From NCBI GenBank assembly GCA_944325735.1, contig CALVBI010000004.1:1-59122 (forward strand): a stretch of 59,122 nucleotides of DNA, in the 5' to 3' direction. How positions within the stretch are numbered: position 1 is the first letter of the stretch; every line of letters begins with the position of its first letter. The DNA comes from Candidatus Gastranaerophilales bacterium. GTDB lineage: Bacteria; Cyanobacteriota; Vampirovibrionia; Gastranaerophilales; Gastranaerophilaceae. The notes beneath the pieces were generated by a model. The model saw nothing but the letters and a program-made list of their open reading frames with translations, was not told the origin of the DNA and ran no database searches. Shown piece by piece: positions 8,410 through 17,334 of the stretch. Both the position numbers and the translations under genes were made by a program.

Positions 8410-8957
8410 ATGCAAACAAAACTCTCATTAAATATTTATCAAAATACAAATAAAAAAATAGCTTTTGGAAATAAAAGCTCTTACGAATCAAATTCCTTAA
8501 AAGCAACATTAAATAAACTTAAATCCGACAATTACAACATAGATTTTTTATAAAAGCAATATCAAATGATAATAAACTATCAAAGACCCAAATAAAGAAA
8601 TTTATAGCACAAGGTTCCAGTTCTCTTGTATTTGAAACAAATGATGATAAAATTTTAAAATTAACCACAGTCAATCATTTCCCATTAAATCGCCCTACTG
8701 AAGATTTTGATGTCCCAATTTATGAAAAAGGAAAAATCGGCAAAATTCATTTTTATCTAGAAGAAAAATTATATCAACATGGACTCTCAGAACCTTTTGT
8801 TCAAGAAATAAAAGAAAGAATAAAAAATAAAGGTTATAGAACATTTGATATATATGACGGTGATATTAATCAAATAGGCCTTTCCTAAGACGGAAAATTG
8901 TATCTTTTAGATCCAGAGTGTGCAAAATATAAAACAATATTCCATGCAATTTTTGAT
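8410..8957 (+). pseudogene. Decayed kinase-like gene
   Basis: An ATG at 8410 opens 47 codons and stops at 8551. From 8553 a different frame continues with 'FIAQGSSSLVFETNDDKILKL', which looks like a protein-kinase-fold glycine loop and following strand. It then continues 'PFVQEIKERIKNKGYRTFDI' up to a TAA at 8886, and resumes in frame with 'DGKLYLLDPECAKYK', resembling the metal-binding aspartate strand of small aminoglycoside/lipopolysaccharide-type kinases. At least one frameshift and one in-frame stop are therefore present. The reading frame ends near 8957. It lies between the tRNA-Pro pair and the symporter. Kinase identity is a fold-level guess. Confidence 0.6.
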
Positions 8958-9035
8958 AAGGTTAAAAATTTTATTTTAAAGAAAGTCTAAACATTTTTTT
9001 AGTACATCAATCCTATGATTTTTTATTCAAAATGT

Positions 9036-9064
9036 TTGAATTTTTGAATAAAAAGTTGTATAAT
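9036..9064 (+). promoter_or_regulatory. Sigma70-type promoter of the symporter gene
   Basis: TTGAAT (9036-9041), a 17-base spacer, TATAAT (9059-9064). Transcription would begin near 9071. This excludes the upstream ATG at 9032 and supports translation from 9098. Confidence 0.72.
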
Positions 9065-9097
9065 TTTCAGGTAACGTTATTTGAAAGAGGTTTTTAT

Positions 9098-10420
9098 ATG
9101 AAATTACACATGCAGATCCTCATTGCATTGGGTCTTGGAATTAAAAGAAACTGGCACATTTTCTTTGGGATTATTCTCGGGATTATCGTAGGAATATTTT
9201 TACATAGCCACGAATATCCACTTGTGTCAACTGTATTAACATTTATCGGACAAGTATTTATAAGATTAATCCAAATGGTTGTAATACCGCTTGTAGTGTC
9301 CGCAATTATTATTGGGATTACAAGCGTAGGAGATAATAAACAATTAGGAAAATTCGGAACTAAAATGATTGTTTATTATGGAATTATCACATCTATTGCA
9401 GTCGCAATAGGAGCAGCTCTTGCATTGATATTCAAACCGGGTATAGGTGCTGCTCATTACATTGCAGAAAATGCAGCAAGCGAGGTCCAAGCATCTGTTG
9501 CTACAGCTATGGCTCAACAACAGGGGAATATTTTGAATATATTTTTAGGATTTATTCCTAACAATCCAATTCATTCTTTTGCAGCAGGTGATATGGTTCC
9601 AATCATTGTGTTTGTTTTAATTTTTGCAGTAGCTTTAGCAAAAGTTGGCGATGTAAACAGACCTATTGTATCATTCTTTGAATCTGTATTTGCAGCTACA
9701 ATGAAAATTACCGATTGGATTATGTATTTTGCAGCACCTGGTGTATTTGCATTAACAGCAAGTGCTGTATCCAGTTTTGGTATTGATATTTTCACAAGTA
9801 TTTCTAAATATTTACTTGTTCTATTTATAGGATTTATGTTGCAACTTTGCGTTGTATATCCGTTATTCTTAAGATTCTTCTCAAAAGTAAATATCGTTAT
9901 GTTATACTCTGCAGTTGCAGAAGCTATGATGGTAGCATTCGGGACAGCAAGTTCTTCTGCTACATTACCTTTAACAATTGCTTGTTGCGAAAAACGAGGA
10001 ATTTCTCATAAAATTGCAAGTTTTGTACTACCACTTGGTGCTACTTTAAATATGGACGGCACAGCACTATTACAAACAGTTGCGGTAATCTTCTTAGCTC
10101 AAGCTTATGGTGTTGCTTTAACTCCATTTTTAATCATTGAAATTGCAGTATTAGCAATTATCGCATCTTCTACTTGTGCAGGAATTCCTGGAGCTGGCTT
10201 AATTACAATTGCATTAATCTTAAACGGAATGGGATTAAGTCCAGAACAATTAGTTGCAGGATTTGCTTTCCTATTCACTATTGAAAGAATTACAGATATG
10301 ATGAGAACTCTTGTAAATGTAACTTCTGATGCTGTAGTTGTAGCAGCTATCGCTGATAACGAAAATGAAATCAATTATGATTTATTAAACAATCCTGCAG
10401 CTTATGAAGATATCGCATAA
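9098..10420 (+). CDS. Dicarboxylate/amino acid:cation symporter (SDF/DAACS family)
   Basis: A 440-residue multi-pass inner-membrane protein of the glutamate/aspartate and C4-dicarboxylate symporter family (GltP/GltT/DctA type). It imports acidic amino acids or dicarboxylates with Na+ or H+. Visible hallmarks are the serine-rich re-entrant loop 'AFGTASSSATLPLT', 'GATLNMDGTAL' of helix 7 (NMDGT, cation and substrate site) and the second hairpin 'STCAGIPGAGLI', then 'ERITDMMRTLVNV' with the substrate-contacting Asp/Arg region. Start 9098 follows AAAGAGG and lies downstream of the promoter at 9036. A terminator ends the single-gene unit. The substrate cannot be told from sequence alone. Confidence 0.92.
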   Translation: MKLHMQILIALGLGIKRNWHIFFGIILGIIVGIFLHSHEYPLVSTVLTFIGQVFIRLIQMVVIPLVVSAIIIGITSVGDNKQLGKFGTKMIVYYGIITSIAVAIGAALALIFKPGIGAAHYIAENAASEVQASVATAMAQQQGNILNIFLGFIPNNPIHSFAAGDMVPIIVFVLIFAVALAKVGDVNRPIVSFFESVFAATMKITDWIMYFAAPGVFALTASAVSSFGIDIFTSISKYLLVLFIGFMLQLCVVYPLFLRFFSKVNIVMLYSAVAEAMMVAFGTASSSATLPLTIACCEKRGISHKIASFVLPLGATLNMDGTALLQTVAVIFLAQAYGVALTPFLIIEIAVLAIIASSTCAGIPGAGLITIALILNGMGLSPEQLVAGFAFLFTIERITDMMRTLVNVTSDAVVVAAIADNENEINYDLLNNPAAYEDIA

Positions 10421-10440
10421 AAATAATTAAAAATAGAAAA

Positions 10441-10470
10441 AAGACCTCATTAAATATGAGGTCTTTTTTT
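10441..10470. terminator. Bidirectional terminator
   Basis: AAGACCTCAT, TAAAT, ATGAGGTCTT is a perfect 10-bp stem with flanking A and T runs. It serves the symporter gene and the convergent XRE regulator. Confidence 0.9.
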
Positions 10471-10795
10471 AATATAAACTTTTTGCAAAATTATAAAATA
10501 TCTTTAATCTTTCATCATCATTTTTTATAAATTCCAATTTTTTTAAAATATAAGAATACATATCATCATTAGGCACCGATTCTTGAAATGTAAAAAGTTC
10601 ACTCGGAGCAATCTCTAGCACCTCAATAATTTTTTCTAAAGTTAGAGATGTCATAAAAGCATTACCTGTTTCAATGCTGCTTAAAGTTGTTGTCGCAATA
10701 TCAATTTTTTCTGCGAATGCTTCTTGACTATAACCTTTTATTTTCCGGAGTTGCTGAATTCTTTTGCCTAATTGTTGCTGGATATTGGTTTTCAT
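10469..10795 (-). CDS. XRE-family helix-turn-helix regulator
   Basis: 108 residues, the same length and layout as the regulator at 198. The helix-turn-helix spans roughly residues 8-63 ('LGKRIQQLRKIKGYSQEAFA', 'TTLSSIETG', 'SLTLEKIIEVLEI'), followed by a helical tail with aromatic residues. It is divergent from the pseudopilin at 10947 across a 151-base gap. That gap holds an inverted repeat around a TATAAT on this strand, fitting autorepression with joint control of the pilin-like gene. The binding target is inferred, not shown. Confidence 0.86.
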   Translation of the reverse strand: MKTNIQQQLGKRIQQLRKIKGYSQEAFAEKIDIATTTLSSIETGNAFMTSLTLEKIIEVLEIAPSELFTFQESVPNDDMYSYILKKLEFIKNDDERLKIFYNFAKSLY

Positions 10796-10846
10796 AAAAA
10801 CAACCTCAAAATTAATTATAACGGCAAACTAAACCAATCTAATAAT

Positions 10847-10875
10847 GTTAAACATATTATATAGTTGTGTTTAAC
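10847..10875. promoter_or_regulatory. Inverted repeat around -10 box, candidate operator
   Basis: GTTAAACA (10847-10854) and TGTTTAAC (10868-10875) are perfect inverted arms separated by 13 bases. On the minus strand a TATAAT (10861-10856) sits in the spacer. This places a dimer site over a likely promoter of the XRE gene. Confidence 0.5.
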
Positions 10876-10946
10876 CTATTGTTATATTTTTAAATATTTT
10901 GATATTATCAATTTATTAATAAATCCGCCAAGAGGAGCAAGAAAAG

Positions 10947-11660
10947 ATGAAAAAAGGTTTTACTCTAGCTGAAATACTAATTACACTAGGGATTATTGGA
11001 GTTGTTGCAGCTCTTACAATTCCAACATTAATTGATAAATATCAAAAAAAAGTAACTGTAAACCAAATCAAGACTGCCTATAGTTTGCTACAACAAGCAG
11101 TCCAAGCATCCGAAGCTGATAACGGAGATATAACAGGCTGGGATATTTTAGATGCATCCGCATATGCAGAAAAATATCTACTGCCATATTTAAAAGTTGC
11201 TAAAAGATGTGGAAGCCCTGCATACAAAAAAATAAGCAGCGGGTGCTTCCCGAATAATGACACATTTTATAAATTAAATGGGGAAACTCATAATCTTGGT
11301 GGCAGTTGCGGAGGAACAGGTTGGTGGGATAAATCAGTACTCTCTAATGGGATGTTACTTGCCGTTTGTACAGGAAACGAAGGACCTGGTTATTCATATA
11401 TATTAGTAGATGTAAACGGCTGGAAAGGTAAATCTATTATTGGCAAAGATGTTTTCAGCTTCAAACTATTTGCAAACTATAAACAAAAACTTGTTCCAGG
11501 GGATGGAGATTATACTACTCCTTTTATAGAACGGGATAGAGATTTTATACTTAATTTAAATAGTAGAGGTTGTAACGTTAATGCAAGTGAATATAACTTT
11601 AGTTGTACTTCACTAATTGCAAAAGATGGATGGGAAATAAAAGACGACTATCCATGGTAA
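10947..11660 (+). CDS. Type IV pseudopilin-like protein
   Basis: 237 residues with the shortest leader in the window: MKKG, then 'FTLAEILITLGIIGVVAALT'. The globular domain has six cysteines, 'SNGMLLAVCTGNEG' and the family motif 'LVDVNGWKGKSIIGKDVFSF', and ends with 'LIAKDGWEIKDDYPW'. The GW(K/E)(I/V) ending recurs in several of the paralogues here ('NDGWKITYY', 'KDGWKINYLE'). The ribosome binding site is AAGAGGAGC. It is divergent from an XRE regulator. A pseudopilus/pilus subunit by signal; function otherwise unknown. Confidence 0.92.
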   Translation: MKKGFTLAEILITLGIIGVVAALTIPTLIDKYQKKVTVNQIKTAYSLLQQAVQASEADNGDITGWDILDASAYAEKYLLPYLKVAKRCGSPAYKKISSGCFPNNDTFYKLNGETHNLGGSCGGTGWWDKSVLSNGMLLAVCTGNEGPGYSYILVDVNGWKGKSIIGKDVFSFKLFANYKQKLVPGDGDYTTPFIERDRDFILNLNSRGCNVNASEYNFSCTSLIAKDGWEIKDDYPW

Positions 11661-11748
11661 CAAATTTGTCATTCTGAACTTGGTTCAAAATCTATATTAG
11701 AAATTAGTGCCCCTGAAATAAATGCAGTGAGACATATTATATTTATTG

Positions 11749-11782
11749 TCATTCTGAGGACATTAGTCCGAAAGAATCCAGC
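11749..11782 (+). repeat. Dispersed hairpin repeat, copy 3
   Basis: TCATTCTGAGGAC, ATTA, GTCCGAAAGAATCCAGC. It matches copies 1 and 2 except for one loop base. A degenerate start (GTCATTCTGAACTTGG) also occurs at 11669, right after the pseudopilin stop. It ends 31 bases before queF. Confidence 0.75.
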
Positions 11783-11813
11783 TGGTTACATATTTTTATG
11801 TTAAAATCTAACT

Positions 11814-12710
11814 ATGAAAAATCAAACAGATAAAATAGCTTCAATTCATTTAGGGAAAAAAGTTTCAGGCAGCGAAACATATGATCCAAACTTAATAGTT
11901 GCAATACCTAGGATTGAAAACCGCAAACAATATAAAATTGAAAATAATAATTTACCTTTTAAAGGTTTTGACATATGGCACGCATATGAATTTTCATCTA
12001 TGACAAAAAACGGAATTCCTGTCACTAGATTAATAAAAATGAAATATAACTGTAACAGTGAATTTCTTGTAGAATCAAAATCTTTAAAATTATACTTAAA
12101 CTCTTTTAATATGACTAGATTTGGAAATTCTATCAGAGAATGTCTTGAAATTTGCAAAAATACTATTGAAAAAGATTTAAGTGAAAAATTAAAAACAGAC
12201 GTGAAAATCAATTTTATTGAAAATAATGCAGAAAGAGAATATATTTTCAACAACTTTGAGAATATTATGAACTTTGTAGATGAAAGCTTTTTAAAAATAG
12301 ATAAATTCAAAGAAGCTCCGGAAGTATTAAAAACAGAAAAAAGTAATGAAACAAAAAATCACTATCTTATGTTTGATAGTCTTCGTTCAAACTGCAGAGT
12401 AACACACCAGCCTGATTTTGGGGATTTATTCATATACTATAAATCTCAAACTCATATTCTTGAAGACAGCATAGTAAAATATCTTACATCATTCCGCTCT
12501 GAATACCATTTCCACGAAGAATGCTGTGAAATGATTTATAAAAGATTAATTGATTTACTTGATGAGAATGATGAATTATTTGTATGCGCACTATACACTC
12601 GCAGAGGTGGAATTGACATATCTCCTATCAGATCAAATTGTGATACAATTACAGATGCACTAAAACTTATTGATTTAAAAAAATTTGCAAGAGGTAGCAT
12701 AAAACAATAA
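11814..12710 (+). CDS. queF: NADPH-dependent 7-cyano-7-deazaguanine reductase
   Basis: 298 residues, the long two-half (E. coli-type) QueF. It reduces preQ0 to preQ1 in queuosine tRNA modification. Signature segments are 'FKGFDIWHAYEFSSM', 'ESKSLKLYLNSFNMTRF' (substrate site with the conserved Glu), 'SNCRVTHQPDFGDL' (catalytic Cys and Asp), 'FRSEYHFHEECCEMIY' (His-Glu pair) and 'ALYTRRGGIDISPIRSN' at the end. All expected catalytic residues are present. The ATG has little Shine-Dalgarno. The stop overlaps the start of yraN (TAATG), so the two are translationally coupled. Confidence 0.95.
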   Translation: MKNQTDKIASIHLGKKVSGSETYDPNLIVAIPRIENRKQYKIENNNLPFKGFDIWHAYEFSSMTKNGIPVTRLIKMKYNCNSEFLVESKSLKLYLNSFNMTRFGNSIRECLEICKNTIEKDLSEKLKTDVKINFIENNAEREYIFNNFENIMNFVDESFLKIDKFKEAPEVLKTEKSNETKNHYLMFDSLRSNCRVTHQPDFGDLFIYYKSQTHILEDSIVKYLTSFRSEYHFHEECCEMIYKRLIDLLDENDELFVCALYTRRGGIDISPIRSNCDTITDALKLIDLKKFARGSIKQ

Positions 12711-13057
12711 TGAATAATAAAAAATTCGGAAATGCAGGAGAAGATCTTGCATGCCGGTATTTAGAGAAAAACGGATATACCATTTTAGAAAGAAATAAGC
12801 ATTATTCAAAGTTTTGTGAAATAGATATTATTGCAAAACAAAAAAATACAACTGTATTCGTAGAAGTAAAAACAAGAAAAACAAATAATTTCGGCAGCCC
12901 ACTTGAAGCAATTACAAAATCAAAATATGATAACATCAAAAAAGGAGTGCAATTTTATCTTTCTGAAAATAAAATTAAAGATTACAGAATAGATGTAATA
13001 GGAATTACAATAAATCCAGAAATCAAAATAGAACACTTGAAAAATATATCTATATAA
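12710..13057 (+). CDS. YraN-family (UPF0102) endonuclease-like protein
   Basis: 115 residues of the YraN family, a small Holliday-junction-resolvase-like fold. The N-terminus 'FGNAGEDLACRYLEKNGYTI', then 'CEIDIIAKQKNTTVFVEVKTR', contains the PD-(D/E)xK-type E-D-ExK constellation, and 'SPLEAITKSKYDNIKKGVQFYL' completes the usual pattern. Biochemical role is not firmly established for the family. It starts within the queF stop and overlaps the convergent recF 3' end by eight bases. Confidence 0.92.
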   Translation: MNNKKFGNAGEDLACRYLEKNGYTILERNKHYSKFCEIDIIAKQKNTTVFVEVKTRKTNNFGSPLEAITKSKYDNIKKGVQFYLSENKIKDYRIDVIGITINPEIKIEHLKNISI

Positions 13058-14153
13058 CTTTTCCAGCCTCTATTTTATAAATTTTAACATCTTTCAAAAA
13101 TTCATATTCAAAAAGGATTGTATCAACTGATGTAATAATCGTTTGCGTATTTTCATTAATTGATTTTAAAAGATAATTTTGCCTGATATCATCGAGTTCT
13201 GCTAACACATCATCGAGTAACAACACAGGCTCATCTCCTGTCTTTGAGGTTATTATATCTAGTTCCGAGAGTTTTAAAGCTAAAACAATTGTTCTTTGTT
13301 GTCCTTGAGATGCAAATTTTGTCGCTTCAGAATCATTTATATAAAAAATAATATCATCTCTGTGAGGGCCAACACACGCTTGTCCTCGCCTCATTTCCTC
13401 TATTCTTCTTTCATCAAGAGAATTTTTAAAAGCACTGGCAATATCTTCTAACTCAAATTCCCCATTCAAAAATGAACAATCATATTCTATTTTTAAATTT
13501 TCAGTTTCACTAATTATCCTATGCTTTTCTTTTGCAATTTTCTCTATCTCTTTTAAAAATTTTTTACGCAAATAAATAATATTACTCCCGGTAATTACGA
13601 GCTGTTCATTATAAACATCTAACAAGGTATCATTTGTATTACCTGTTTTTAAATAATCCTTTAACAAATTATTTTTTTGAATACGGATTTTATCATACTT
13701 TGAAAGTCTTTCATCATAAGCAGGATAAATTTGAGAAATAGCTCTATCTAACCAATCTCTTCTATCAGACGGATTACCTCTCAATAACAAAAGATCAGCA
13801 GTTGAAAACAGAACCGTTTTTAAAACTGATTTAAAATTTTTAGGAGTAGTTTTTACTTTATTCAAAGCAATCTCTCGTTTTTTTTCTGTTGAATAAGAAA
13901 AATCTAACTCCACATCTGTATCAGCTTTTATCATATTACAATTAATTTCAGCCTTTTCTGCTCCAAAATTAATAAGCTCAAGATTATTAGAAGTTCTAGG
14001 AGATTTTAAAGTTGATAAAAAATAAATACTCTCTAAAATATTTGTCTTACCCTGAGCATTTTTTCCGATAATAAGAATTTTATTACCAGACAAATCAAGG
14101 TATAAATCCTTGCAATTTCGATAATTTGTAAGTTTTAAATCCCTCAATCTCAT
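13050..14153 (-). CDS. recF: DNA replication and repair protein RecF
   Basis: About 367 residues. RecF is an SMC-like ATPase that helps load RecA at gaps via RecFOR. Walker A 'GKNAQGKTN' lies at residues 30-38, 'RRDWLDRAISQIYPAY' and 'GPHRDD' in the middle, the ABC-type signature 'SQGQQRTIVLALKLSE' and Walker B 'PVLLLDDVLAELD' near the C-terminus. I start at the ATG at 14153. A TATAAT at 14165-14160 sits seven bases upstream, so the message may be nearly leaderless, which makes the upstream TTG at 14171 unlikely. recF is not beside dnaA or dnaN here. Confidence 0.94.
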   Translation of the reverse strand: MRLRDLKLTNYRNCKDLYLDLSGNKILIIGKNAQGKTNILESIYFLSTLKSPRTSNNLELINFGAEKAEINCNMIKADTDVELDFSYSTEKKREIALNKVKTTPKNFKSVLKTVLFSTADLLLLRGNPSDRRDWLDRAISQIYPAYDERLSKYDKIRIQKNNLLKDYLKTGNTNDTLLDVYNEQLVITGSNIIYLRKKFLKEIEKIAKEKHRIISETENLKIEYDCSFLNGEFELEDIASAFKNSLDERRIEEMRRGQACVGPHRDDIIFYINDSEATKFASQGQQRTIVLALKLSELDIITSKTGDEPVLLLDDVLAELDDIRQNYLLKSINENTQTIITSVDTILFEYEFLKDVKIYKIEAGKVI

Positions 14154-14255
14154 AAAAAAATTATACCCCAAATATATGATTTCTTAATTATTTATAGACT
14201 ATTGTAAAAATTTTTTATATAATAACTCTATAAATGCAAGAATAAGGGAAGTACT

Positions 14256-14510
14256 ATGTTACCGATTATATCAGAAGAGAATGCAGCTGTAGCTTTTAAT
14301 GAAATCTTTAAAGATATGCCTGCTTGGCGTAAAAAAATGATTCATTACCTAAAAGAAGAAAATCCTGAAATAAATACAGCTATAATAGAAGCAGCAAACC
14401 AAACTGATTTAGACCCTAAAGCAGTAGCTCTAGGAGCGTATATGACATATAAACTTATAGAACTTGCAATGAAAGATAATGATGCATTTATGAATTTCCA
14501 GGAAGGATAA
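14256..14510 (+). CDS. Small protein of unknown function upstream of pilT
   Basis: 84 residues, helical, no cysteines and no membrane segment. The ATG follows AAGGGAAG. It ends five bases before the pilT start, so the pair is almost certainly one transcript. I do not recognise the family. The tight link suggests a role with the pilus retraction motor, such as an adaptor or regulator, but nothing in the sequence proves this. Confidence 0.75.
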   Translation: MLPIISEENAAVAFNEIFKDMPAWRKKMIHYLKEENPEINTAIIEAANQTDLDPKAVALGAYMTYKLIELAMKDNDAFMNFQEG

Positions 14511-14515
14511 AATTT

Positions 14516-15580
14516 ATGTTAATTGAAGAACTATTAGAAAAACTTGTTGCTGACGGCGGTTCAGACTTGCATATTTCAGCCAATTTACCACCTGCAGCCC
14601 GCATCGACGGTAAATTACAAAGATATGATTATCCGCCTTTAAGTCCAGATGATGTAGAAACTTTATTATTTCCAATGTTATCAAATGAACAAAGAAGAAC
14701 TCTTGAACAAACTTGGGAATTAGACTTTTCATACGGTATTGAAGGTCTAAGCCGCTTCAGGGTAAACTTTTATAAAGACAAAGGGAACTACGCAGCAGCA
14801 TTCAGAACAATCACCTCAGTTGTTCCTTCTTTTGACAAATTAGGCTTACCAGAAATTGTTAGAAAAACAGCAGATAAACCAAGAGGTTTAATTTTGGTAA
14901 CAGGTCCGACAGGTTCAGGTAAATCAACTACACTTGCAGCAATGATTGACTATATTAATACTAATAGACCTGAACATATTTTAACAATTGAAGACCCGAT
15001 AGAGTTTGTACACACATCTAAACAAAGTATAATTCACCAACGTGAATTAGGTATGGATACAAGATCATTCGCAAACGCTCTTAAATCAGCACTTCGTGAA
15101 GACCCTGATATTATCCTGGTAGGTGAGATGCGTGACCACGAAACAATTTCATTAGCACTAACAGCAGCAGAAACAGGTCACTTGGTATTCGGAACATTGC
15201 ACACATCTTCTGCAGCTCAAACAATTGACCGTATTATCGACGTATTCCCAGAAGGTCAACAACAACAAATTCGTGTACAGTTAGCAAACTCTCTTGTTGC
15301 AGTATTTTCACAAACTCTTTTACAAAAATTGCAACCGGATGGAACTAAAAAAGGTCGTGTAATGGCACAAGAAATAATGCTTGTAACTCCAGCTATCGCA
15401 AACCTTATTAGAGAAGCTAAAGCTGCTCAAATCTATTCTACAATTCAAATGAACCAAGGTATGGGTATGCAAACATTAGAAATGGCTCTTGCAAACCTAT
15501 ATAAACAAAAATTGATCACAATTGAAGATGCACTATCAAGATCTTCAAGACCTGATGAATTGAAACGTTTAATGCAGTAA
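14516..15580 (+). CDS. pilT: Type IV pilus retraction ATPase PilT
   Basis: 354 residues, full-length PilT. The N-terminal PAS-like domain contains 'GGSDLHISANLPPAARIDG'. Walker A 'GPTGSGKST' lies near residue 130, the Asp box 'TIEDPIEFVH' follows, Walker B is 'REDPDIILVGEMRD' and the His box is 'ETGHLVFGTLHTSSAAQTID'. The C-terminal 'AIANLIREAK' corresponds to the AIRNLIRE motif needed for retraction, with one change (R to A). As a hexamer at the inner membrane it disassembles pili, a natural partner of the prepilin-like proteins in this window. A terminator follows. Confidence 0.95.
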   Translation: MLIEELLEKLVADGGSDLHISANLPPAARIDGKLQRYDYPPLSPDDVETLLFPMLSNEQRRTLEQTWELDFSYGIEGLSRFRVNFYKDKGNYAAAFRTITSVVPSFDKLGLPEIVRKTADKPRGLILVTGPTGSGKSTTLAAMIDYINTNRPEHILTIEDPIEFVHTSKQSIIHQRELGMDTRSFANALKSALREDPDIILVGEMRDHETISLALTAAETGHLVFGTLHTSSAAQTIDRIIDVFPEGQQQQIRVQLANSLVAVFSQTLLQKLQPDGTKKGRVMAQEIMLVTPAIANLIREAKAAQIYSTIQMNQGMGMQTLEMALANLYKQKLITIEDALSRSSRPDELKRLMQ

Positions 15581-15604
15581 TAATATTAATCAAATTAAAT
15601 ATAA

Positions 15605-15634
15605 AAAAGACCTCATGCAAAAGAGGTCTTTTTT
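15605..15634 (+). terminator. Rho-independent terminator after pilT
   Basis: AAGACCTC and GAGGTCTT form an 8-bp stem with an 8-base loop, followed by a T run. It separates pilT from lysS. Confidence 0.85.
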
Positions 15635-15703
15635 ATTTGTATAGATACATGTTTGTGTTAATATTTAATTATATGAACTTTATAATTAAAAAGGAAGTAT
15701 AAA

Positions 15704-17236
15704 ATGGCACAACAAACACATGAACCTAGTTCTACAAAAGAACAAATAAGACAAACAAGAATTCAAAAACTTGCAGATTTAGCAGACAAAGGAGTAAATC
15801 CATATCCATACTCTTTTGACAAAGATGCAGACGCTGCTTTTTTACAAGACAAATACAAAGATTTAGAAGCAGGAGTAGAAACAGAAGATAAATATTCAGT
15901 AGCAGGACGTGTTATGGCAATACGTAATACTGGAATGTTTATTGATTTAATGGACGCTTCTGGAAAAATTCAAATTTTCTCACACAAAGAAAATTTATCA
16001 GAAGACCAAATGAAAATTTTAAAACTTATTGACATCGGTGATATTGTAGGATTTACAGGAACAATAAGAAGAACTCCTAGAGGTGAATTATCAATTAAAT
16101 CAACTTCTTTAAAATTGTTATCTAAAGCACTATTACCATTGCCAAACAAACAAATCAGCAAAGAAAAAATGGAAGAATTAACTCATTATCATGGACTAAC
16201 TGATGTAGAGTTAAAATATCGTCAAAGATATGTTGATTTAATCGTGAACGAACAAAGTCGAGATACTTTCAGAAAAAGAAGTTTAATTATTCAAAAAATC
16301 CGTGAATATCTTGCAAAAGAAGGATATATTGAAGTAGAAACTCCTATTTTGCAAACAATGGCATCAGGAGCAAATGCTAGACCATTCAACACACATCATA
16401 ATGCATTAGAAATGGATTTAACATTAAGAATTGCTCTTGAATTATATTTAAAAAGATTAATCGTTGGCGGAATTTCAGAAAAAGTATTTGAAATCGGAAA
16501 ATGTTTCAGAAACGAAGGGATTGATACCCGTCATAACCCTGAGTTTACAATGATTGAATTATACCAAGCTTACGCGGACTATAACGATATGATGACATTA
16601 ACAGAAAATATGGTCGCTTATGTTGCACAAGAAGTACTTGGTACAATGAAAATTAAATATGGAGAACACGAAATTGATTTAACCCCACCTTGGGATAGAA
16701 AAACAATGTTAGGCTCAATTAAAGAAGCTACAGGCATTGACTTTATGGAAATCTATAGTGCTAAACAAGCAATTGAAACAGCTAGAAGTCTAAACGTTGC
16801 TGTAGATGATTCTATGAATTGGGGACAAGTTGTGGAAGCAGTATTTGAAGAAAAAATCGAACCTTCTTTAATTCAACCTTGTCATATCATTGATTACCCA
16901 AGAGAAATTTCACCACTTGCAAAAGTACACAGAGATAATGATCGTTTAACAGAACGTTTTGAAACAAGAGTTAACGGTTGGGAAATCGCAAATGCATTTT
17001 CAGAACTTACAGACCCAATTGATCAAAGAATGAGATTTGAAGCTCAAGCTCAAGCTAAAGCAGCTGGTGATGAAGAAGCTATGGAAATTGATGAAGACTT
17101 CATCAATGCTCTTGAATACGGTATGCCACCAACAGGCGGTATGGGAATGGGTATTGACAGATTAGTAATGTTGCTTACAGATTCTCCATCTATCAGAGAT
17201 GTAATTGCGTTCCCTACAATGAGAGCTAAAGACTAA
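15704..17236 (+). CDS. lysS: Lysyl-tRNA synthetase, class II
   Basis: 510 residues. It charges tRNA-Lys. The N-terminal OB-fold anticodon domain includes 'VAGRVMAIRNTGMFIDL'. Class II motif 2 is 'FRNEGIDTRHNPEFTMIE' and motif 3 is 'GGMGMGIDRLVMLL' at the C-terminus. 'ANARPFNTHHNALEMDLTLRIALELYLKRLIVGG' type residues mark the lysine-binding core. Length and motifs are normal. The ribosome binding site is AAGGAAG. It stands alone between the pilT terminator and a hairpin at 17267. Confidence 0.97.
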   Translation: MAQQTHEPSSTKEQIRQTRIQKLADLADKGVNPYPYSFDKDADAAFLQDKYKDLEAGVETEDKYSVAGRVMAIRNTGMFIDLMDASGKIQIFSHKENLSEDQMKILKLIDIGDIVGFTGTIRRTPRGELSIKSTSLKLLSKALLPLPNKQISKEKMEELTHYHGLTDVELKYRQRYVDLIVNEQSRDTFRKRSLIIQKIREYLAKEGYIEVETPILQTMASGANARPFNTHHNALEMDLTLRIALELYLKRLIVGGISEKVFEIGKCFRNEGIDTRHNPEFTMIELYQAYADYNDMMTLTENMVAYVAQEVLGTMKIKYGEHEIDLTPPWDRKTMLGSIKEATGIDFMEIYSAKQAIETARSLNVAVDDSMNWGQVVEAVFEEKIEPSLIQPCHIIDYPREISPLAKVHRDNDRLTERFETRVNGWEIANAFSELTDPIDQRMRFEAQAQAKAAGDEEAMEIDEDFINALEYGMPPTGGMGMGIDRLVMLLTDSPSIRDVIAFPTMRAKD

Positions 17237-17266
17237 TTAACAATAAAATTTAATAAATAAAGGAAA

Positions 17267-17291
17267 AAGGTGTCGAAATATTCGACACCTT
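17267..17291. terminator. Hairpin between convergent lysS and pseudopilin
   Basis: AAGGTGTCGAA, ATA, TTCGACACCTT is a perfect 11-bp stem with a three-base loop. It lacks a T run on either side, so termination is plausible but not assured. Confidence 0.6.
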
Positions 17292-17334
17292 ACTTCTAAT
17301 CTCAAAAGTTGTGATACTAATTAGAGCAATTGAG

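Noticed and set aside
9032..9097. Longer N-terminus of the symporter from the ATG at 9032
   Set aside because: A good promoter (TTGAAT-17-TATAAT) lies inside this segment and the ATG at 9098 has its own ribosome binding site.
11660..11813. A preQ1 riboswitch upstream of queF
   Set aside because: I looked for the short pseudoknot pattern and found only the dispersed hairpin repeat.
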